Shown here one piece after another: positions 30,231 to 39,582 of a stretch of DNA of 64,000 nucleotides. The stretch spans positions 124,001 to 188,000 of the forward strand of contig NW_025919547.1 in assembly GCF_907164915.1 (NCBI RefSeq), written 5' to 3'. The stretch's first letter is position 1. Each line of letters opens with the position of its first letter. Origin of the DNA: Impatiens glandulifera. Lineage: Eukaryota; Streptophyta; Magnoliopsida; Ericales; Balsaminaceae. The position numbers were made by a program, and so were the translations under genes. Below the pieces are notes generated by a model. It searched no databases, was not told the DNA's origin, and was given only the letters and a program-made list of their open reading frames with translations.

Positions 30231-33200
30231 ATCCAAAGAAACGGCTAGGAAACTCCGAATGGTTCTTGGACAGCGGTTGCTCCAGACACATGACCGGAAA
30301 TAGCAATCTGCTAACCGACATTAGATCAGTAACCGGTGCTCCTATCACTTTCGGTGACAACTCTAAAGGTAAAACCGTGGGCAAGGGTAAGATTGTCCAT
30401 GGTAACCTAACTATTGACAATGTACTTCTAGTTGAAAACCTACGTTTTAATCTACTTAGCATTAGTCAGATGTGTGATGCTGGATACACGGTAGAATTCC
30501 TTAAACATGCATGCTTAGTTAAGAACTCTCAAAGGATAGTACTACTAACCGGAAATAGGATAGGTAACATCTACAAGGTAGACTGGAAAACTAGAGTAGA
30601 ACATCCTATATGCATGATAGCTAAGACTGATCAAACCTGGCTATGGCACAAAAGATTAAACCATCTAAACATGAAAACCTTAAACTACATTCGTGGTAAG
30701 AAACTAGTTGAAGGCATCCCGGACATAGTATTTAACCAGGATAAGGTTTGTTCAGCATGCCAAATGGGTAAACAAACTAGGTCATCGTTTAAGAGCAAAG
30801 GAAATCTCCAATCTAGCCGATGTCTAGATCTTCTTCACATGGATTTATTTGGACCAATTCAGGTCATAAGCCTAGGAGGTATGCTTTACACCATGGTAGT
30901 TATTGATGATTACTCTAGATATACATGGGTAATATTTTTACCATCTAAACGTGAAACGGTATCAAACCTAATCAACCTCCTTAAGCGTTTGCAAAATGAA
31001 AAATCAACTCGTATAAATTGCATTCGAAGCGATAGAGGTACCGAATTTACTAATAGCACATTAACTGCATATCTTGATGAATCCGGCATTAGACACGAGT
31101 TGTCTAGTGCCAGGACTCCTCAACAAAACGGCCTGGCCGAGAGAAGAAACCGGACTCTCAAGGAAGCCGCACGGTCCATGATAGCCGACTCCGGCATTGC
31201 TCAGAAATATTGGGCTGAAGCTATCAACACTGCATGCCACACACAAAACCGGTCCTTGATTAACAGATTTCACAACAAAACACCATATGAGGTTTATTTT
31301 AACAGAGTTCCTAAACTTAAATACCTCAGGATTTTCGGCTGTAAATGTTATATTCATAATAATGGTAAAACCCAACTCACTGCTTTTGATGCAAAGACCG
31401 ACACCGGCATTATGCTAGGATACTCGTCAGTAAGTAAAGCATATAGAGTATATAACAATAGAACTGCGACCATGGAGGAAACAATTTACGTTGTTTTCGA
31501 TGAATCGGTTGAAAGCAATACTGCCTCATGCTTTGATCTACACAACAGACTGGAAAATAACGATATTCATTCTGATAGCGAAGATGAGACCCCGGTCTTC
31601 AGGGGATTTGTCCATGACCTAATGGGTAATATTGATACCCAGCCGGATCAAGCTGTTTCACAACAGGAAGCTGACACTTCGGTCCAACCCGAGGAAGCCG
31701 GTCGGTCTGACAATCTTGGTCAGCCTACCGACATGTCTAGCCTTGATCGATCAAACGGTAACTTGGTAGACACCCTTGAACTGAATCTCAGAAGAAACAG
31801 TAAACATCCTCCTGAGCAAATTATAGGTGACCCTTCAGAACCTGTTCGAACTAGGAGTCAACTTCTGGAAGGATATTTTAACTCTGCTTTTATATCCCAG
31901 AATGAACCGAAAAGAATAGATGAAGCATTGTCAGATCCGGATTGGATCTTGGGAATGCAAGAAGAGCTAAACCAGTTCGAGAGTAGTAAAGTCTGGTACT
32001 TAGTTCCCAGACCGAAAGATAAATCGGTCATAGGAACAAGATGGGTATTCAGAAATAAACTCAATGAGGACGGTTTGGTCACGAGGAACAAAGCCAGATT
32101 AGTGGCTCAAGGCTACAAACAGGAAGAAGGCATTGACTTTGAAGAGTCATTTGCTCCTGTAGCCAGGATTGAAGCCATTAGGATTTTTCTCGCATTTGCT
32201 GCTTTCAAAAATTTCAAAGTTTTTCAAATGGATGTTAAAAGTGCATTTCTGAACGGTGATATACGTGAAGAAGTGTACGTTGAACAACCACCCGATTTTA
32301 AGAACGCTGCATTTCCAAACCATGTATACCGGCTGAACAAAGCTTTATACGGTCTAAAGCAAGCACCAAGAGCCTGGTATGATACACTAACCGCATTCCT
32401 ATTAGAGCATGATTTCACCATCGGTTCAGTGGATAAGACCTTGTTCAAATTTGAAAAGAAGGAACATATCCTACTTGTTCAAATCTATGTAGATGATATT
32501 ATTTTTGGTTCCACCGATCCAAAGCTCTGTGATAAATTTTCAAAAATGATGACTGACAAATTTGAAATGAGTATGATGGGAGAATTAAGTTTCTTCCTAG
32601 GTCTTCAGGTTAAGCAACTCAAGGAAGGAACATTCATCAGTCAACCTAAATATACCAAAGAGCTCCTGAAGAAATTCGGTATGGATACCTGCTCCTCGGC
32701 GGCCACTCCAATGAGTTCATCCATTAAATTGGACAGAGATGATGAAGGGCAATCAGTAGATCAGATTGCATACCGGGGCATGATCGGTTCCCTGCTGTAC
32801 CTGACAGCGAGTAGACCGGACATCCTGTTTGCAGTTGGTGTATGTGGGAGATTTCAAGCAAATCCAAAGCAATCCCATTACACAGCCGCAAAGAGGATAC
32901 TGAAGTATCTAAAAGGCACACCTGATGTCGGCCTGTGGTACCCAAAGGACTCATCATTCAATCTAACGAGCTACTCAGACGCAGACTATGCAGGCTGCAA
33001 GATTGACAGAAAGAGCACCAGCGGAACATGTCAGTTCCTTGGTGACCGACTGGTATCATGGCATAGCAAGAAGCAGACATCCGTGGCTACATCAACCGCA
33101 GAAGCTGAATACTTGGCGGCCGGAAGTTGCTGTTCTCAACTTCTCTAGATCCAACAGCAGCTGAAGGATTTCGGTATTACAGCCGAAGAGTCCCCAATTT

Positions 33201-33451
33201 TCTGTGACAACACAAGTGCCATTGCGATTACATACAACCCGGTTCTCCACTCCAGAACCAAGCACATCGATATAAGGCATCACTTCATTCGAGAGCATGT
33301 CACGCTGAAGCATATCCGGCTGGAATACGTACCGACAGACCAGCAAGTAGCCGATATCTTCACAAAGCCTCTACAGGAAGCTAAGTTCTCTCAATTCAGA
33401 CTTACTCTCGGTTTAACCGACATCAGTCAGATCCTTCCTAAGGATGCTTAA
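30224..33451 (+). pseudogene. pol: copia pol: protease, integrase, reverse transcriptase, RNase H, with one nonsense codon
   Basis: Open from 30224 to a TAG at 33146-33148, after which the same frame continues to TAA at 33449-33451. Protease DSG at residues 16-18. Pre-integrase zinc region with HKRLNH and CSAC at about 140-180. Integrase catalytic triad D207, D270, E306, a perfect D,D35E spacing. Reverse transcriptase from about 600, with YVDD encoded at 32486-32497. RNase H with DADYAGC and [12 protein letters not shown]. The stop falls in RNase H just after SCCSQLL, where relatives have Trp (TGG to TAG), and the rest (TSAIAITYNPVLHSRTKHID, TKPL) is intact. There is no usual start codon; expression must depend on gag. 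Likely inactivated recently. Confidence 0.93.
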
Positions 33452-33895
33452 AAGGAAAACCGGCTTCGACAGATAAAACAGGTAGTTCTTCTTAAGCTGC
33501 TGATCTTTGAATTCTCAAGATGCCTATGGAAAAACCGCCCAGCTCATCAGACAGAGTAAACCGACCGGCTACTTGGTGGAAACACCAACTAACCGCATCG
33601 GGATGAACAACTGATGACTGACCGGTTCGGAAGCAGGTCATCCTAGATTATTTGAATTTCACAGATGTGGAACAACTACCAATGTTTATAGATATCTGTT
33701 CTAAAATGTTGCCTTTTTAAAAGAAAACTGGTCGCGCCTAAAAAGACGTGAAGATCTTTTGATATCTTTCATGGCTCAGGCCTATGACCGACACCTAGAC
33801 TGCAAACATACCCATTTTGGTGAAAAGCCTTTTATCCTGCAGATAATACAAGTCATTCCATTTAATGCCTGGACAATAGGTTAGCCCCTAAACTA
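33452..33895 (+). other. Spacer between pol and the first accessory gene
   Basis: Non-coding, with element-like base composition. It ends in the promoter of the first accessory gene. No env-like reading frame and no splice acceptor of note. Confidence 0.5.
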
Positions 33896-33904
33896 GTATT
33901 TAAG
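33896..33904 (+). promoter_or_regulatory. TATA-like box of accessory gene ORF3a
   Basis: GTATTTAAG, 67 bases before the ATG at 33971, followed by a leader with CACTCACCACAAAACTCAC and CTCTCTCACT, the kind of CT/CA-rich 5' UTR seen on plant genes. Confidence 0.5.
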
Positions 33905-33970
33905 AGAGGGACACACTCACCACAAAACTCACAAGTCACAAGAATACTCTCTCACTAAGGCAATCTAACC

Positions 33971-34705
33971 ATGTCTCAATTCCCAAACATCCTCCAAGTA
34001 GATTTTGAATCCTGTACCGGTACCGAACACTATGAGGTGTATCGGATGATTAAGAAGTTAGAAGACACTGGTCTCCAGTATTTTCTGGATGATAAGCAAA
34101 TCATCTACCCTGCATCCGTCATGGAATTCTACTACAATGCCAGGGTATTCCGGGGCACACCCCATTTTGAGACCCACATCCAATCCAAGGTTGGGGGTGT
34201 AATTTTCGATTTCACCGAGCAGGACTTTGCTCGGTGTTTCAGTCTGCCTAAGCAAGGGATCACAGATCTCAATCCTCCTGCAGACATTAAGGCTGAGGTA
34301 TCCCTAGCCTTTGCCCGGTCGGATGAACCTGTCAATGATCATGGTTCTAAATCTCTTTTGAGGGCTGAGTACCAGCTCCTCAATGATGTGTTAGGAAGGG
34401 GCATCTTTGGAAGAGATGTCACTAATACCTACTGCGTGGCAAGTTTCAATATGATGGCCGCCATCATTACTGGCACACCGGTAAACTGGTCCCGGGTGCT
34501 GTTCGACACCTTAGTTTGGATGATTAACGTTCAGTCAGTCGGTCTCATTCCCCAAATGAGCACCCTTTTGGTGGAACTCGGCGTTCCAACTTGTCCTGGC
34601 GAAGGCCTGAACCAGGCTCAGGTGCTAACTCGGGAAATGACCGACTCTTTCTACAGTCGGTTTGAAAGAGAATGGAGGAGGAGGAACTTCAACCCCCCTC
34701 GCTAA
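33971..34705 (+). CDS. Accessory protein ORF3a (244 aa), plant-transposon-associated domain
   Basis: First of three paralogues between pol and the 3' LTR. It opens MSQFPNILQVDFESC. Features shared with ORF3b, ORF3c and the gene at 41982: a VDF start, GLQYFLDD (30-70), EFYYNARVF, F..FSLPKQGI (about 95), and PVNWSRVLFDTLVWM (about 175), in which NW and the following LF are invariant. Single domain, no signal peptide or membrane segment, ends in a basic tail (RREWRRR-like). It resembles the family called putative plant transposon protein; its activity is unknown. Own TATA and leader suggest a separate mRNA. Fully open, no lesions. Confidence 0.85.
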   Translation: MSQFPNILQVDFESCTGTEHYEVYRMIKKLEDTGLQYFLDDKQIIYPASVMEFYYNARVFRGTPHFETHIQSKVGGVIFDFTEQDFARCFSLPKQGITDLNPPADIKAEVSLAFARSDEPVNDHGSKSLLRAEYQLLNDVLGRGIFGRDVTNTYCVASFNMMAAIITGTPVNWSRVLFDTLVWMINVQSVGLIPQMSTLLVELGVPTCPGEGLNQAQVLTREMTDSFYSRFEREWRRRNFNPPR

Positions 34706-35114
34706 GTCACTCCATCTGGCATCCGGTCGTTTTGTTGCATGTACCGGATGCATCATTAACCTATTCAACTCTGACCATATCGGCCTCATCCATGTCCACT
34801 TCGGTTTTATTTGTGCTTTTCTTAACTTCATCATTTATGTATGTCATTTTCGGTATTGTCTCTACCGTTTTCGGTCTCCATCTAATCTATATCATTATGT
34901 GTTAAATGCACTTAATGAGATAATCCCATTTAATGAGATAACTCCCAACCACCCGCATATTTAATTCCCAACTAATCTGGTCACTTTCCAACTAACATTT
35001 ACCTCGAGATTTGCAAACCGCCACTTCCCAATGCACTTTGAAAAGGAAAAGATTCTCTTCCTTAATAAAACAAAACTGACCATCAATGCTCAGATTTTCC
35101 CTCCAAAACCGATT
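34706..35114 (+). other. Spacer between ORF3a and ORF3b
   Basis: Non-coding. Contains a tandem ATTTAATGAGATAA-type duplication at 34912-34943 and then the promoter of ORF3b. Short frames overlapping the end of ORF3a in other phases are not convincing. Confidence 0.4.
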
Positions 35115-35115
35115 C

Positions 35116-35123
35116 TATATAAG
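35116..35123 (+). promoter_or_regulatory. TATA box of accessory gene ORF3b
   Basis: TATATAAG followed by GAGCCATCC, 86 bases before the ATG at 35202. The leader contains CTCTCTCTCTACATC. Its position within the longer open frame beginning at 35031 argues that translation starts at 35202. Confidence 0.6.
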
Positions 35124-35201
35124 GAGCCATCCTCCCTTCACTTTCTCACATCCACAATCACTTGCATTTCTCTTGAATCTCTCTCTCTCTACATCATAAT
35201 C

Positions 35202-35909
35202 ATGCCAAGCCGAACTTTGGGAAATTTCCTAATTGTTGACTTCGGCTCATGTTTGGCCGAATGGGACTATGACCATCCAAAGAAACACATGTTTGAAAGT
35301 CTCATTGTTACCGGTCTTCAAGGCTTCCTTGACGAATCCGGTCCCATACTGACGGAGGATGTCAAGGAATTTTTCAGAAATGCCATCAACTGGGGAGATC
35401 ACATTGTAACCACTGTAAGGAATCATACCTTCCGGCTTGATGAAGCCGAATTTGCCACCCTCTTCAGTCTGCCCAAAGAAGGGTTCTCTGATTTTCCGGC
35501 CATGGAGGGAACTGATGAATACTACTATGGGTTCCGCTGCTTAGGAACCTTCGATACGGTGGAAATCCATGGGTTGAAAACCCGCCTCGGTCGTAGTACT
35601 CAGTTACTTCTTGAGATTGTCACTCGATCCATTCTGTGCCAATCTCCAAGTCAGCGGTATTCAAAGAATACCTACCACATCATGACCCACATCTACAATC
35701 ACACGCCCATTAATTGGGCAGCGGTCCTTTTTCAAATTTTGAGAAAGATGGTGCGGACCAAGAAGGGTCTCGGCTTTGCACCCCACATCAGCAGGTTGAT
35801 TCTCAAGCACCGGCCAGATTTTGGACCGGGCACACCGACATCCCCCTCAAATATTCTCGATAGAGATGCCGTGGTGGAAAAGTATTCCAAAATGGTGCTT
35901 ACTGCTTAA
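35202..35909 (+). CDS. Accessory protein ORF3b (235 aa), paralogue of ORF3a
   Basis: Start MPSRTLGNFLIVDFGSC. An upstream in-frame ATG (35031) would add 57 residues with a hydrophobic stretch but lies before the TATA box, so I reject it. Family landmarks: VDFGSC, GLQGFLDESG, VKEFFRNAI, FATLFSLPKEGF and PINWAAVLFQILRKMV. It ends ...VEKYSKMVLTA. No signal peptide or membrane segment in this form, no lesions. It lies between ORF3a and ORF3c with its own promoter and a following AATAAA. Identity to ORF3a is low outside the core, so the triplication is old relative to the insertion of this copy. Confidence 0.83.
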   Translation: MPSRTLGNFLIVDFGSCLAEWDYDHPKKHMFESLIVTGLQGFLDESGPILTEDVKEFFRNAINWGDHIVTTVRNHTFRLDEAEFATLFSLPKEGFSDFPAMEGTDEYYYGFRCLGTFDTVEIHGLKTRLGRSTQLLLEIVTRSILCQSPSQRYSKNTYHIMTHIYNHTPINWAAVLFQILRKMVRTKKGLGFAPHISRLILKHRPDFGPGTPTSPSNILDRDAVVEKYSKMVLTA

Positions 35910-35956
35910 ACATCTTTACTTAAATGTCTTTCTTTCGTCCTATCGGTTTCCATTCT

Positions 35957-35962
35957 AATAAA
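35957..35962 (+). terminator. Polyadenylation signal after ORF3b
   Basis: AATAAA 48 bases after the stop codon of ORF3b, in T-rich surroundings. Supports an independent transcript. Confidence 0.45.
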
Positions 35963-36170
35963 ATATCGTTTCAGTTTTGATGATCGCTTCTCTTTACTCT
36001 TTGTATCTATCTAACATAACCGGCTTAATATCGTTCGTATCCGGTTTCATAAAATCTGCTTAAAACTGTTAAACACCGATCAATCAAAATATCTGAAACA
36101 CTATTAGAAACCGATCTGTCATTCGGTCTCAAAGAAAAGATTGCGTCACCGATGACATAGACAAACCTTT

Positions 36171-36309
36171 GGAGGGAAATCTCCCGCCCAAAGATGCCGC
36201 CCACCGTTTCGTACGAAACCGCCCATAGTTTGGCGTCCTTTCGTTTTGGAGGGAAAACTCCCGCCCATTCATGATGGGACGGTTTGGCTTCCAAACCGTG
36301 CCTATAAAA
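36171..36309 (+). promoter_or_regulatory. Promoter of ORF3c with repeated and palindromic boxes
   Basis: Two copies of TTTGGAGGGAAA plus CTCCCGCCCA (about 36169-36192 and 36245-36267), each itself partly palindromic (GGAG/CTCC). Then a hairpin with arms ACGGTTTGG and CCAAACCGT (36279-36299, 3-nt loop), then CTATAAAAGGGGG at 36302. The ATG is 105 bases after the TATA, behind a CTCTCTCTAAAC leader. The TATA context resembles that of the element's LTR. Confidence 0.7.
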
Positions 36310-36413
36310 GGGGGCCTTCGTCATATTTTTCATTCTCACACAAATTCACTTTCTCTCTCTAAACTTCTAAAATCCTTTGAAGCCGAATTCTTTCATTTTC
36401 AAACTCTTCAAAC

Positions 36414-39242
36414 ATGGGTCGTGATTCGGCGTTGTTCAAACTATACTCTCAAGTGGACTTCGAGGAGATTCGGCAGAACGGAACGGCCGAAGCAAAAGAA
36501 GTAATTGACCGACTGATTAAAACCGGTTTGGAATATCTACTAGACGGTCCCCACGTAATATACAAGGACGCGGTCGAAGAGTTCTTCAAAACCGCAACCA
36601 CCTCCTACGACAGGATCCTCGCAACGGTTTGTGGCTCCCAAATAGAGATCACCGAAGCTGTAGTGGCCGAGAGTCTACGTCTCCCAACTACCGGCATGGA
36701 CGCAACAGCAGAGATGGACGATGACGTTTTTAAGATGGCTTGCCGCCGTTTATCAGCAACAAACAAGCCGGTTCCCACATCCGGAAAGAAACAACTGCTG
36801 AAACCGGAGCTCATCCCGGCGTGTGACGTTTTTGCCAGGGCGATACTGGCAAGGGGAGGAAATTTCAGCAATCTGACCAAAGACAAAATCAGAATGATTT
36901 TTCGTCTAATGGAAGGCACAGAGATCAACTGGGCAAGATCGGTCTTCAGCAACCTTATGGAAATGGTGAGACCGGACTCAGACAGGTCTTGGGGGTATGC
37001 CGTACAACTCGGCAAGATCTTCTTACATCTGAAGATCAAAGTCGGTCCCGGTGTTGGAATACTAAAACGCAGCATCATCCGATCAAGGCATTTTCTTCCA
37101 AGAAAGCAATCGGCCTCCAGTTCCTCAGGTGGCCCGCAAACAAAGAAGAAAGCCGCAAAGAAAAATACCCCGGCAAAAGCAAGCACCGGAGGGAAGAGAA
37201 AAGAAAAGATAATTTTCGAAGAACCACCTCAAGAAACAGAGGATGAGGAGTGGGCCGATGAGGAAGCCGACATAGAGGGAACCGAAAATAGAACGGACCA
37301 TGACGATGATCTTTTGGCTCAAAGTCCGAACGATGCTGAACATAGCATCAATCCTGAAACCACCGAGGGTGAGGACGGGGTTGACACAGGTGCCAATGAT
37401 GAAGGCCTCAGCAGGGAAGAAGCCGATGAGGCCGAGGCCGAAAGATTAGCCCAGAATATCTTTCAGGGCATCATCAGGCGGGATGAGGACGTTATACGCT
37501 TATACTTGGAGTGGCATGAGCACCGCTTCAACACGAACTATAAGAACATCATGACGGACTTGAACCAAGAGGATTGCTTCGCCAGGTTGGAGGAGGTGGA
37601 GGCCATGATCCTAAGTCTCACAAAATCCAATTCAATTCACGAGGTACAATGCCGAACCTGTCTCCTAATACCGAGAAGCCATCTTCGGAGCTTAAAGAAA
37701 CGTATTAGGAAGATTAAAGAAGAGTATGCCGAAGGGGGGTCGGTGTGTACCATAGCGCCACAAGTATTATCGAAGCTTGAACAAGGCAAAAAGGAAATAC
37801 GACGAGAAATAAAGCGACTGGAAGCAATATGCATCCAAAAGCGAGTACCGGTCTATAATGTTCCGGTAATCGAAGAATTTCCAGTCGACGATCAAACACC
37901 TTCGAGGGAGGTTGAGTCCCCGATGTTGGAAGCTTTGGAACCGATACCGACATTGGAGGATGCGGTTCCAAACCCAGACGATGCGGTTCAAGACCTGGAA
38001 GCTGAGATACCGACATTGGGAGTTGAGGCACCAAACTCAGAAATTGAGGTAATAAACTTAGAGGATTCGGCTCAATTAGAACCTCCAAATGAAGAGGAGG
38101 CACCAATAAATCTTGATGAAAGAGCCGATCCTAATCCGACCGAGCAGTCCCCTCCCACTCCACCACCGGAAGCCACCGTTTCAGTTCCTCCTAAGGAATG
38201 GATTGAAGACCGGCTCCAAGAGTTTGAAGCATCGGTTTCGGGATGGATTGGTGAGCAACTTAAGAAATTTGAAGTGTCCACATCGGGGCAGATTGAAGAT
38301 CGGCTTCAGAAATTTGAGGCATCAATACCGGAGCAGATTGATGACCGCATACTTGAACACAACGTCTCTAAGCTTCAACCGCTCAAGGATAGATGCGAGA
38401 ACATTTTCGATTCGGCCATGCAGTTCGCCGATGTGACAAAGAAGGTTGTGGATCACCATCAAGCACGCCTAGCGGAACTCAGCACCGGACTATGGGAAGA
38501 GGCCGGTGAGCGAGAAAATTGTGCTCATCATATTATAGCTCTGGAGGGTCTCACTTCGGAATTAAAGAAGGATTTCGAACGGGTTGACCCGACAATTGAA
38601 CGAGTCTCGGTACTGGAAAAGAAAAACGAAGATCTCGTGGCCGAAGTAAAGGCACTTACTGCACAGATGGCCGAAATCCTGAAAGCTAAGGAAAACGCGG
38701 ATGCCGCGGCTATAGAGGCCGATGCTCTGGTTGCTAAGAGAGTCCAGGAAAGGCTGGACGCCGAAGTTAGCAAAGACAAAGAGGCGCCGCGAGCGACTCA
38801 GCTGACCGAGGAAGAAGTGGAGGCCGAAAGAATAAGAAGGGCCGAGCTTTTATATCCAGGATATGCTGAGAAATTGGCCAGACAGGCCGCAGCGGATGCC
38901 GAACGATTAGAAACGGAGCAACGAAGGCTGGCGGGATTTGCGAAGGAACACGAGAAAAAGAAGAAGGCGGCCGCCTCTGCTTCAGAACCAAAGAAAAGAA
39001 AGAAGCCGGCTCCTAAGAAAGTTCGGATTGTGGAGATGCTCAATACAATTTCTGACCCGGTCGAGACCGGTACTTCGCAGCAAGACGACCAAGTCGAGGA
39101 TGAATTCGAAGAACAGCTGCGGTCCCGATCTAAACGACCACGACACTCCACGCAACAGCAACCGCAACAGCAACCGCAACCGCAACCGCCACCGCAACCA
39201 AAGAGAAAGAAGAGTGCCTACGAATTCACGGACTCGGAATAG
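36414..39242 (+). CDS. Accessory protein ORF3c (942 aa): same domain fused to a coiled-coil tail
   Basis: Residues 1-210 are the family domain (YSQVDFEE, GLEYLLDG, VEEFFKTA, LRLPTTGM, EINWARSVFSNLMEMV). Then a basic Ser/Lys stretch about 230-265 (KKKAAKK, a likely nuclear signal), an acidic stretch about 268-350, a charged helical part, Pro/Glu-rich quasi-repeats about 490-590, and three to four 15-residue repeats of the WIEDRLQEFEASVSG type (about 596-644). A long coiled coil follows to about 860, then a second KKKK/KRKK cluster and a Gln/Pro-rich end (QQQPQQQPQ) before KRKKSAYEFTDSE. No membrane segment, so unlike a classical envelope. Fully open. Function unknown; the architecture suggests a self-associating nuclear protein. 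Confidence 0.85.
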   Translation: MGRDSALFKLYSQVDFEEIRQNGTAEAKEVIDRLIKTGLEYLLDGPHVIYKDAVEEFFKTATTSYDRILATVCGSQIEITEAVVAESLRLPTTGMDATAEMDDDVFKMACRRLSATNKPVPTSGKKQLLKPELIPACDVFARAILARGGNFSNLTKDKIRMIFRLMEGTEINWARSVFSNLMEMVRPDSDRSWGYAVQLGKIFLHLKIKVGPGVGILKRSIIRSRHFLPRKQSASSSSGGPQTKKKAAKKNTPAKASTGGKRKEKIIFEEPPQETEDEEWADEEADIEGTENRTDHDDDLLAQSPNDAEHSINPETTEGEDGVDTGANDEGLSREEADEAEAERLAQNIFQGIIRRDEDVIRLYLEWHEHRFNTNYKNIMTDLNQEDCFARLEEVEAMILSLTKSNSIHEVQCRTCLLIPRSHLRSLKKRIRKIKEEYAEGGSVCTIAPQVLSKLEQGKKEIRREIKRLEAICIQKRVPVYNVPVIEEFPVDDQTPSREVESPMLEALEPIPTLEDAVPNPDDAVQDLEAEIPTLGVEAPNSEIEVINLEDSAQLEPPNEEEAPINLDERADPNPTEQSPPTPPPEATVSVPPKEWIEDRLQEFEASVSGWIGEQLKKFEVSTSGQIEDRLQKFEASIPEQIDDRILEHNVSKLQPLKDRCENIFDSAMQFADVTKKVVDHHQARLAELSTGLWEEAGERENCAHHIIALEGLTSELKKDFERVDPTIERVSVLEKKNEDLVAEVKALTAQMAEILKAKENADAAAIEADALVAKRVQERLDAEVSKDKEAPRATQLTEEEVEAERIRRAELLYPGYAEKLARQAAADAERLETEQRRLAGFAKEHEKKKKAAASASEPKKRKKPAPKKVRIVEMLNTISDPVETGTSQQDDQVEDEFEEQLRSRSKRPRHSTQQQPQQQPQPQPPPQPKRKKSAYEFTDSE

Positions 39243-39350
39243 GGACTATCCTTCTTTTTCTTACTTGCCTTAGTATTTTTGCTTAGTCCTTTCCGGTTAT
39301 CTATAAATATATAAAGTTACTTTTGAATACCGGCCTTATTTTGCATTTCT
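39243..39350 (+). other. 3' flank of ORF3c
   Basis: T-rich non-coding text with ATATATAAAG but no clear AATAAA before the first polypurine copy. Confidence 0.35.
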
Positions 39351-39582
39351 ACATGATTTTGATAATTTTAAATAAAATAATCAAAAAGGGAGAAATTGTT
39401 AGATAAATGATAGAGATTCTTCCAAAATCCTTCAAAAACTCCTCCCTCAAAATCTTTCGAAAAATTCTCTAAGTCTTTTTCAAAAACCGGCCAAACAAAA
39501 CAACCGGCCTACGATTGCAAACTTACATAATTTTGATAATTTTAAATAAAATAATCAAAAAGGGAGAAATTGTTAGATAAAT
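39351..39582 (+). repeat. Duplicated polypurine tract and LTR start (174 bp apart)
   Basis: A segment of about 58 bp (ACATRATTTTGATAATTTTA, then AAATAAAATAATC, AAAAAGGGAGAAAT and TGTTAGATAAAT) is present at 39351-39408 and 39525-39582, with one mismatch. The second copy includes the working polypurine tract (39557-39570) and the first 12 bases of the 3' LTR. The first carries a second complete tract (39383-39396) and a false LTR start. Confidence 0.9.

Noticed and set aside
35031..35201. N-terminal extension of ORF3b with a hydrophobic stretch, which could suggest an envelope-like signal
   Set aside because: Lies across the TATA box and CT-rich leader; the paralogues start at the equivalent of 35202.
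36605..37186. 193-codon minus-strand frame opposite ORF3c
   Set aside because: Antisense shadow of a strongly coding plus strand.
33971..39242. Reading the accessory genes as a retroviral envelope
   Set aside because: No signal peptide, membrane segment or Cys pattern. Position alone is env-like.
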